Of a stretch of 64,000 nt of DNA, positions 58,451 to 64,000 are shown piece by piece. The notes beneath the pieces are model-generated. The model searched no databases. It saw only the letters and a program-made list of their open reading frames with translations, and was not told the DNA's origin. The stretch comes from Leifsonia poae (GTDB lineage Bacteria > Actinomycetota > Actinomycetes > Actinomycetales > Microbacteriaceae). The stretch is taken from assembly GCF_027921845.1 (NCBI RefSeq), contig NZ_BSEN01000006.1, forward strand, positions 588,020 to 652,019. Direction: 5' to 3'. Numbering within the stretch: position 1 is the stretch's first letter; each line of letters begins with the position of its first letter. The position numbers were made by a program, and so were the translations under genes.

Positions 58451-59401
58451 TCAGGAGCCCGGGACCGAGCCGATCGCCGGCGGGGTCGGGACCGCGGAGT
58501 CGGTCACGGTGCCGAGCGTGGTCTTCCACGCCTTGCCCCACTGGCCGCCCTCCTGGATCGTCTTCAGCCAGTTGTTGACGAAGGACTTGAAGTCCGCGTC
58601 GCCGTGCTTGAGGCCGATGCCGTACGGCTCCTTGGTGAACGGGTTGCCGACGACCTTGATCTGCTTCTCGCTGGCCGCGTCGCTGGCGAGCAGCGTGTAG
58701 TCCTGCACGTAGGCGTCGCCGCGGCCCTGAATCAGCGCCTGCACGGCCGCCGGGTCGGTGCCGAACGCGGTGACCTTGGCCGTCGGAGCGACCTTGGGCA
58801 CCTCGGTGACGGCCGGGGTGTTGGCGCCGACGATGACGTTCTTGCCGTCGATGTCCTTGACGCTCTTGATGCTGGTGTTGTCGCTCTTCACGGCGACCGC
58901 CAGGCCGGACTCGAAGTACGGTCCGGCGAAGTCGACCTGCTTCGCGCGCTCCTCGGTGATCGTGTAGGTGTTGAACACGACGTCGACGGTGCCGTTCTGC
59001 AGCATCGCCTCACGGGTCTCGGATGCCGGCGGCACGATCTCCACGTTGGGCTTGCCCAGGATGTAGATCGCGAGCAGCTTGGCGAGATCGGCGTCGAACC
59101 CGTTCACCTGGTCGGGGTTGGTCGGGTCCTGCTGCGACAGCAGCGGGGCGTCGAGGGCCTCGGCGACGACGAGCTTGCCGCGCTTCTTGATGGCCTCCAT
59201 CGTGGAGCCCGAGAGGATGAGGTCCGACTTCGCGACGGGCGCGTCGGCGAACACCGAGTCGGCGCTCGACGAGCTGGCGCTGGAGCCGCTGCCGGGGAGG
59301 CTGGTGGTGCTGGAGCAAGCCGAGACGGAGAGCGTCACGGCCGCCAGCATGAAGCCGGCGACTGCCGCCTTCCTGCGGGTGCTGCGGGGGGTGCGGGTCA
59401 T
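58451..59401 (-). CDS. Family 3 amino-acid-binding lipoprotein
   Basis: 316-aa substrate-binding protein with lipobox LSVSACS (Cys about 29) and a Ser-rich linker, then the SBP_bac_3 core: KKRGKLVVAEALDAPLLSQQ, VNGFDADLAKLLAIYI, GTVDVVFNTYTITEERAKQV and FAGPYFESG. Likely binds Asn, Gln, Asp or Glu. Confidence 0.9.
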   Translation of the reverse strand: MTRTPRSTRRKAAVAGFMLAAVTLSVSACSSTTSLPGSGSSASSSSADSVFADAPVAKSDLILSGSTMEAIKKRGKLVVAEALDAPLLSQQDPTNPDQVNGFDADLAKLLAIYILGKPNVEIVPPASETREAMLQNGTVDVVFNTYTITEERAKQVDFAGPYFESGLAVAVKSDNTSIKSVKDIDGKNVIVGANTPAVTEVPKVAPTAKVTAFGTDPAAVQALIQGRGDAYVQDYTLLASDAASEKQIKVVGNPFTKEPYGIGLKHGDADFKSFVNNWLKTIQEGGQWGKAWKTTLGTVTDSAVPTPPAIGSVPGS

Positions 59402-59477
59402 GTGGTGCGTCCTTTCCTTACCTTCGGTGAGGATCGCCGGGGCGATCGGGTTGGTGCAGGGCGGTACCTTCCGTTCG

Positions 59478-60230
59478 CTAGTGCGAGAGGACGGAAGCCA
59501 GGAACGAGCGCGCGCGCTCGGAGTTCGGGTTGTCGAAGAAGTCGGCCGGGGTCGCCTGCTCCACGATCTGCCCGTGGTCCATGAAGACCACGCGGTCGGC
59601 GGCGCGGCGGGCGAAGCCCATCTCGTGCGTGACGACGATCATCGTCATGCCCTCCTTGGCGAGCGAGGTCATGACCTCGAGCACTTCTCCGACCATCTCG
59701 GGGTCGAGCGCGGAGGTGGGCTCGTCGAACAGCATCACTTTGGGCTGCATCGCAAGCGCCCGGGCGATCGCAGCCCGCTGCTGCTGGCCGCCGGAGAGCT
59801 GGGCCGGGTGGCTGTTCGCCTTATCGGCGATCCCCACGCGCTCGAGCAGGGTCATCGCCTCGGCTTCGGCGGCGGCCTTCTTGAGACCGCGCACCTTGAT
59901 GGGAGCGAGCGTGATGTTGTCGAGGATCGTGCGGTGGGCGAAGAGGTTGAACGACTGGAAGACCATTCCGACGTCGGCGCGGAGCTTGGCCAGCGCGGCA
60001 CCCTCGACGGGAAGGAGCTCGCCGTCGACCCGGATCTCGCCCTCGTCGATGGTCTCGAGGCGGTTGATGGAGCGGCACAGCGTCGACTTGCCGGAACCGG
60101 ACGGGCCGACGACCACCACGACCTCCTGGGGCGCCACCTCCAGCTCGATGTCTTTGAGCACGTGCAGTTCGCCGAAGTGCTTGTTGACCGCGTGCAGGCT
60201 CACCATCGGCCGTGCATCCGTTGCTGTCAT
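59478..60230 (-). CDS. Polar amino-acid ABC ATPase (GlnQ-like)
   Basis: 250-aa ATPase: [20 protein letters not shown] (Walker A), [14 protein letters not shown] (Q-loop), [15 protein letters not shown] (signature) and [16 protein letters not shown] (Walker B). ATG 60230 is favoured because GAGGA precedes it; ATG 60248 has no ribosome site. First gene of the operon glnQ-like, binding protein, two permeases, asparaginase, cutC, ROK kinase. Confidence 0.92.
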   Translation of the reverse strand: MTATDARPMVSLHAVNKHFGELHVLKDIELEVAPQEVVVVVGPSGSGKSTLCRSINRLETIDEGEIRVDGELLPVEGAALAKLRADVGMVFQSFNLFAHRTILDNITLAPIKVRGLKKAAAEAEAMTLLERVGIADKANSHPAQLSGGQQQRAAIARALAMQPKVMLFDEPTSALDPEMVGEVLEVMTSLAKEGMTMIVVTHEMGFARRAADRVVFMDHGQIVEQATPADFFDNPNSERARSFLASVLSH

Positions 60231-60300
60231 CGGGGTTCCTCGCGTCATCGTCGTTCGGGTTTTCGAAAGCGTACTAAGTGATCCAGGTATTACGCAATAT

Positions 60301-60317
60301 CGGAATTACTTAATCCG
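60301..60317. promoter_or_regulatory. AT-rich dyad between glnQ-like and ROK repressor genes
   Basis: Imperfect palindrome CGGAATTACTTAATCCG in an AT-rich 130-bp divergent spacer, with ATTACGC and ACTAAGTGAT nearby. A TACAGT at 60335-60340 could be the -10 of the ROK gene. Candidate operator for the adjacent NagC-like repressor. Confidence 0.5.
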
Positions 60318-60377
60318 AAATCGAACGAAGTGTGTACAGTAGTCTCTACCCAAACGACAGAGGAGTGCGCCGCCGCC

Positions 60378-61559
60378 ATGAACAGCACGACGGATGCCCT
60401 GCTGGGCCACGGCTCGTCAGCCGGTGCGATCCTCGATCTCATCCGTTCCGGGCATGCGCGTTCGCGAGCGGATATCGCGCGTTCGACCGGTCTGTCGCCC
60501 TCCACCGTCGCTCAGCGCATCGACGGCCTCATCGAGGCCGGCTACGTGAGGGAGGCGGGCGAAGGCGTCTCCCAGGGCGGCCGCCGGCCGCGGACGCTCG
60601 AGATCGACCCCTCCACCGGTGTCGTCTGCGTCGTCGACCTCGGTTCGCATCACGCCACCTTCGGCCTGCTCGACCTCGGCGGCCGTCTGCTCGCCGTGCG
60701 CAACGAGAACATGGACGTCGGCGACGGACCCCGCCGCATCCTGACCTGGATCATGGGCGTCGCCGACGAGCTCGTCGCCGAGCACGGCGAGCCCGGTCAG
60801 CGCCTGCGCGGCTTCGGCATCGGCCTGCCCGGTCCCGTCGACTCGACCACCGGGTTGATGGTCTCGCCGTCGCGGATGCCCGGCTGGAACGGTGTCGACG
60901 TCGCCGCCATGATGACCTCGCTCAGCGGCCTGCCGACGGCCACCGACAACGACGCCAACCTGATGGCGCTCGGCGAGCACGTGAGCCTGAACGACGACGT
61001 TCAGCATTTCGTCTTCGTCAAAGCGGGCTCGAGCATCGGCTGCGGTGTGATCGCCTCCGGCGGCCTCTATCACGGCCATCACGGGATGGCGGGCGACATC
61101 AGCCACGTGACCGTGCCGGGCGCGCCGCCGGTGCTCTGCTCCTGCGGTCGCACCGGATGCCTCGACGCCGTCGCCGGGGGAGCGGCGATCGTGCAGGCGC
61201 TGCGGGGCGCCGGAGTCGACGTGGCCGACACCAGCGAGGTGCTGGCGCTCGCCAGGGATGCGCATCCGCTGGCCACCCAGATGCTGCGCGAGGCGGGCAC
61301 CCGGGTGGGCGGCGTGCTGGCGACCATCATGAACTTCTTCAACCCGCAGCGGCTCGTGCTCGGCGGCATCCTGGGGGAGGCCGAGGCGTTCGTCGCCGGG
61401 GTGCGATCCACGATCTACTTCGAGTGCCTGCCGATGGTGACCGACAGCCTGGACATCGCGGTGAGCATCGCCAAGGATCGCGCCGGCGTGCTGGGCGCGG
61501 GACGGCTCGTGCTCGACAAACTGTTCGACGCCGCCGAGGTCAGCCGCCGGGTGCGCTGA
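60378..61559 (+). CDS. ROK-family transcriptional repressor (NagC/XylR type)
   Basis: 393-aa protein: N-terminal HTH (SRADIARSTGLSPSTVAQRI) plus ROK sugar-binding domain (VVDLGSHHATFGLLDL, GIGLPGPVDSTTG, zinc motif CSCGRTGCLDAV). The kinase Asp position reads TDNDAN, as in repressors. A GAGGAG lies 12 nt before ATG 60378, rather far. Divergent from the amino-acid importer operon and coupled to an oxidoreductase gene; it probably senses a sugar made or used by the ROK kinase and oxidoreductase. Confidence 0.88.
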   Translation: MNSTTDALLGHGSSAGAILDLIRSGHARSRADIARSTGLSPSTVAQRIDGLIEAGYVREAGEGVSQGGRRPRTLEIDPSTGVVCVVDLGSHHATFGLLDLGGRLLAVRNENMDVGDGPRRILTWIMGVADELVAEHGEPGQRLRGFGIGLPGPVDSTTGLMVSPSRMPGWNGVDVAAMMTSLSGLPTATDNDANLMALGEHVSLNDDVQHFVFVKAGSSIGCGVIASGGLYHGHHGMAGDISHVTVPGAPPVLCSCGRTGCLDAVAGGAAIVQALRGAGVDVADTSEVLALARDAHPLATQMLREAGTRVGGVLATIMNFFNPQRLVLGGILGEAEAFVAGVRSTIYFECLPMVTDSLDIAVSIAKDRAGVLGAGRLVLDKLFDAAEVSRRVR

Positions 61560-62506
61560 TGGGGGATCCGCTGCCGAGTCCGCACGGCGTCGCCATCGTC
61601 GGTGCCGGCCGGATGGGCGACGCGCACGCTACGGCGTGGGCGGCTCTGGGGGTGCCCATCCGGGCCGTCGTCTCACCCCGCCGTCGTCCCGCGCTGGCCG
61701 CAGCGCCGGATGCCCGCTGGGCCACCACGCTCGACGATGTGCTCGCCGACCCGCGCGTGACGATCGTCTCGATCTGCACCCCGACTCCGTCGCACGCGTC
61801 GCTCGCCATCCGGGCCCTGGAGGCCGGCCGCCACGTGCTGCTCGAGAAGCCGATCGCCCTCACGGTGCCGGATGCGCGCGCGGTGGCGGATGCGGCGGAA
61901 CGCGCGGCGGGCATCCTGATGGTGGCGCACGTGGTGCGGTTCTTCCGTGGGTACGCCGAACTCGCCGAGCGGGTGGCCGCCGGATCGGTCGGCGAGGTCC
62001 GTGCGGTGCGGGCGACGAGGCTGTCGGCTGCACCGACGTGGGCGTCGTGGCTCGAGGACGACGAGCAGTCGGGCGGGATGGTGGTCGACTTCGCCATCCA
62101 TGACTTCGACCAGGCGAACCTGCTGCTCGGCGCGCCGGTGGCGGTCCGGAGCATCCGGGTCGGTGCGGCGGCCGGAGCGGGAGAGTCTGCCTTCGGCGAG
62201 CCCGTGGCCACGACGATCGAATACGCCGGAGGCGGCGTCGCGCAGGTGCTCAGCGCGGCCGACCTGCCGGAGGGGTTCGCGTTCGGCAGCACGCTCGACG
62301 TCGTCGGGTCGGACGGTGTCGATGCGGTGGTCGGCGACGGGGGAGACCCGTTCGTCGAGCAGGCGCGCTACTTCCTGCGCTGCGTGGAGACGGGGTCTGA
62401 GCCTTTTCGTTCCCCGGTTACCGGTGCGGTCGATGCCCTCCGCGTCGCTCTCGCGGCCCGGCGCTCGCTGCGTTCGGGCGACCGCGAGACGGTTGCCGGC
62501 GCCTGA
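61559..62506 (+). CDS. Gfo/Idh/MocA-family oxidoreductase
   Basis: 315-aa NAD(P)-dependent sugar or inositol dehydrogenase-like protein: VAIVGAGRMGDAHATAW Rossmann motif, STPTPSH-type SICTPTPSHASLA, the VLLEKPIAL catalytic Lys motif and VDFAIHDFDQANLLLG with the His. It starts one base inside the stop of the ROK repressor, so both are co-translated. Confidence 0.88.
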   Translation: MGDPLPSPHGVAIVGAGRMGDAHATAWAALGVPIRAVVSPRRRPALAAAPDARWATTLDDVLADPRVTIVSICTPTPSHASLAIRALEAGRHVLLEKPIALTVPDARAVADAAERAAGILMVAHVVRFFRGYAELAERVAAGSVGEVRAVRATRLSAAPTWASWLEDDEQSGGMVVDFAIHDFDQANLLLGAPVAVRSIRVGAAAGAGESAFGEPVATTIEYAGGGVAQVLSAADLPEGFAFGSTLDVVGSDGVDAVVGDGGDPFVEQARYFLRCVETGSEPFRSPVTGAVDALRVALAARRSLRSGDRETVAGA

Positions 62507-62681
62507 GGCGGGTGGTCAGGGTCGGTACTCGTCCTTCGGCGGCAGGTACATCGACTGGGCCTCTGGGTCGGCGCTGCCCCCATCCCTTGCCGTCACCATA
62601 CTCAGCTCGGCACGGATGCGCGACGGTCGCGTCGGAGGCGCCGCGCGGTCGAAGGGTCGTCAGGTCGTCGTCAGGTGGTCG

Positions 62682-63185
62682 TCATTCGCCGAGTTCGGCT
62701 GCGAGACGGTCCGCTATGTCGTTGAGCGCGTGAGCGACGACGGCGGCCTCGGCGGCCGGAAGGGCGTCCATCGCGTCGACAAGTGAGCGGTGGAAGGTCT
62801 CGTAGGCCCCGGTGATCTTCGTGGCGGCGTCCTGCGTCGGAACGAGCACCCAGGCGCGTCGATCCGTGGGGTGGGGCGCGCGCTCGAGCTGGTTCAGTTC
62901 GACGAGATGGTCGACGATCTTGGTCACTGATGCGCTCGAGAGCCCGAGCATCACGATCAGGTCCTTCGGTCCGAGTTCGCGCCCCTCCCGCTGCGCTTGC
63001 AGCAGATACCGGATGGCGTGGAATTCGTGATTGCTGAGGCCCGTCGATCGCCGGACCCGCTCGATGCCGATCTCCCCGATGCGGTTCAGCCGCAGGAGCG
63101 CGTCGATGGGTGCTTTGGCGGACTCATTGACCGGCCCCTGGCTGTACAGGTGCTCTTGCTCGCGGCGCACGACATTCAGCGGCAT
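62682..63185 (-). CDS. MarR-family regulator
   Basis: 167-aa winged-helix regulator: FHAIRYLLQAQREGRELGPKDL, recognition helix LGLSSASVTKIVDHLVELNQL and wing HPTDRRAWVLVPT. ATG 63185 follows GATAGAAG. The 5' region contains the hairpin CGACGGC/GCCGTCG (63212-63232). Targets may be the two small genes immediately upstream on the same strand. Confidence 0.85.
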   Translation of the reverse strand: MPLNVVRREQEHLYSQGPVNESAKAPIDALLRLNRIGEIGIERVRRSTGLSNHEFHAIRYLLQAQREGRELGPKDLIVMLGLSSASVTKIVDHLVELNQLERAPHPTDRRAWVLVPTQDAATKITGAYETFHRSLVDAMDALPAAEAAVVAHALNDIADRLAAELGE

Positions 63186-63211
63186 CTTCTATCGGACTCC
63201 CTTGCTACTTA

Positions 63212-63232
63212 CGACGGCTCTCCGGGCCGTCG
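63212..63232. repeat. Small hairpin upstream of the MarR gene
   Basis: Perfect 7-bp arms CGACGGC and GCCGTCG with a 7-nt loop, 27 bp before the start codon. No T-tract follows on the minus strand. A 12-bp perfect palindrome TGCACATGTGCA lies at 63274-63285 just beyond. Either could be a regulatory site. Confidence 0.5.
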
Positions 63233-63294
63233 CGTGCTCGTCGGGGCTAGGGTAACCCGATCGAGCCCGGCGCTGCACATGTGCATCGCGCCTC

Positions 63295-63591
63295 TCACGG
63301 CAGATCGCTGAGCTTGGTGAAGAGGAGACGCCCGAGATGGCGTTCGAGGTGGAGCTGAGCCGCCACGAGGTCGCCGAAATCGCCGAGATACTGGGCGAAC
63401 GTGTCGCGCACATAGAAGTGGTCGCCGTTGCGGTCGATCGTCCCGCCGAAGTAGCCGTTGTAGGAGGCGACCCAGAAGTCCGTGTCGGCGAGGCGCCAGG
63501 CCACCTCGAGTTCTTCGGGGGCGGCCTGCGTGGTGGCGGTCCGGCTGGTGGTGGCGGTCCGGCTGGTGGTGGAGTGGTCGAGGAGCGTCAT
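63295..63591 (-). CDS. Small unknown protein with N-terminal threonine repeat
   Basis: 98-aa protein. The N-terminus has a Thr/Ser/Arg repeat (TTSRTATTSRTATTQ) encoded by an 18-bp DNA tandem repeat; the rest is a compact domain, DTDFWVASYNGYFGGTIDRN, then YVRDTFAQYLGDFGDL and a helical end. I do not recognise the family. ATG 63591 overlaps the upstream small gene as ATGA, so both are co-translated. Confidence 0.6.
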   Translation of the reverse strand: MTLLDHSTTSRTATTSRTATTQAAPEELEVAWRLADTDFWVASYNGYFGGTIDRNGDHFYVRDTFAQYLGDFGDLVAAQLHLERHLGRLLFTKLSDLP

Positions 63592-63749
63592 GCGAGCGAC
63601 CCCGACATCGCGAGGAGACCGGCGGTCGTGATGACGCACACACCGCAGGCGACGCCGGCGGTGCGCACCAGGATGCGCTCGCGCGCCGCTTCACGGACCT
63701 CACTGAACGGGCTGGCGGCAGCGCCCACCGCTCGAACGAACATACTCAT
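63588..63749 (-). CDS. Small membrane protein, unknown
   Basis: 53-aa protein: basic-acidic amphipathic start (FSEVREAARERILVR) and one C-terminal membrane helix (AGVACGVCVITTAGLLA). ATG 63749 is chosen over the longer upstream frame, which has no ribosome site. It precedes the Thr-repeat gene with 4-nt overlap and follows an AT-rich, repeat-bearing control region. Confidence 0.55.
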   Translation of the reverse strand: MSMFVRAVGAAASPFSEVREAARERILVRTAGVACGVCVITTAGLLAMSGSLA

Positions 63750-63777
63750 CTGACGGCCCCAATCTGTCGGACAAACT

Positions 63778-63825
63778 CTCTTACACCCAAACTTTCTCAC
63801 AAAGTAAGAGAATCACGAAGTAAGA
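63778..63825. promoter_or_regulatory. AT-rich repeats upstream of the small operon
   Basis: Two direct copies of TCAC(A/G)AAGTAAGA (63797-63809 and 63813-63825, period 16, one mismatch) and an inverted pair CTCTTAC/GTAAGAG (63778-63784, 63804-63810). This is an isolated AT-rich patch, probably a promoter-operator region, possibly for the nearby MarR protein. Confidence 0.55.
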
Positions 63826-63988
63826 AAGTCACCCCTTGACAGAGTCGTCGAACGCGGTAGTGGCAGCCCCGGCCATCCGGCGGATGCGCGGCGCGGGCAC
63901 AGTCCGCGCTCAGCCGCGGGCGGGATGATTCTGTGAAGACGTACAGATTGCGACCCGCGCATCCGTCGCCTCTCGATCGGAGTGGACC

Positions 63989-64000
63989 ATGGGATTCCTC
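63989..64000 (+). CDS. Start of a gene cut by the window end
   Basis: ATG 63989 with GGAGTGGA directly upstream opens a frame reading M-G-F-L at the window edge. TTGACA at 63836-63841 and TACAGAT at about 63941 are possible promoter parts, though not at consensus spacing. Too short to identify; the 190 bp before it holds no other gene. Confidence 0.45.

Noticed and set aside
1-64000. rRNA, riboswitches or an intact prophage
   Set aside because: No rRNA-like segment, no recognisable riboswitch core before the operons and no phage structural genes; only an integrase fragment and a tRNA half were found.

Overview
The window is high-GC, densely packed DNA with many 1-8 nt gene overlaps (mostly ATGA or GTGA), frequent GTG starts and several leaderless-looking promoters (TAnnnT about 7 nt before the start codon). 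Together with the closest-looking protein families (actinobacterial putrescine oxidase, CmtR-like ArsR, ECF41 sigma factor, ABC sugar importers, PucR regulators) this points to a free-living actinobacterium, most likely Microbacteriaceae (Microbacterium or Leifsonia-like). There is no rRNA, no complete tRNA and no CRISPR array. The genus is my inference.

Layout. 1-6.95 kb: one operon with a dipeptide/oligopeptide ABC importer (two permeases and a fused double ATPase; the binding protein probably lies upstream), an LD-carboxypeptidase, two class-A-beta-lactamase-like serine hydrolases and a SIS-domain protein, which looks like scavenging of cell-wall peptides. 6.98-12.82 kb: a decayed island with a truncated leaderless gene, two copies of an integrase fragment, broken DUF2971 and RSALD-type genes, a methyltransferase, a CmtR-like regulator with a CDF metal exporter, a 5'-truncated phosphoesterase, a DUF389 membrane protein and, at its right edge, the 3' half of a tRNA-His-like gene. 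12.9-16 kb: two GNAT acetyltransferases, an NmrA-like protein and a Tat-exported glycerophosphodiesterase. 16.2-20.4 kb and 26.2-30.7 kb: two clusters that together make a nearly complete agmatine-putrescine-GABA-succinate route (agmatine deiminase, N-carbamoylputrescine amidase, putrescine oxidase; then PucR regulator, GabT, GabD). Between them lie an aldose epimerase, a PdxH-like oxidase and an ATP-grasp / alpha-E / transglutaminase trio.

31-40 kb: a beta-glucoside/oligosaccharide locus (LacI regulator, Opp-type ABC importer, alpha/beta hydrolase, GH1 glycosidase) with a clear promoter-operator. 40.4-42 kb: a PhzF-like / Vgb-like pair. 42-44 kb: fur-katA (H2O2 defence, fitting the H2O2-producing oxidase). 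44.7-51.1 kb: a second sugar locus in which a CUT1-type ABC importer and a PfkB kinase are divergent from a DeoR regulator and a GH4 phospho-glycosidase. 51.6-54 kb: an ECF41 sigma factor with its epimerase partner and a textbook ECF41 promoter. 54-60.2 kb: a polar amino-acid ABC importer in one operon with asparaginase, CutC and a ROK kinase, divergent from a ROK repressor and a Gfo/Idh/MocA oxidoreductase. The last 1.5 kb holds a MarR regulator, two small unknown proteins and the first codons of another gene.

The least explained structure is a set of long intergenic inverted repeats, at least nine in three sequence families. The largest family (five copies) has identical outer stem sequence (ATCGAGTC) and different inner stem halves that still pair with each other. 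Co-varying stems suggest that the folded structure, not the sequence, is maintained.
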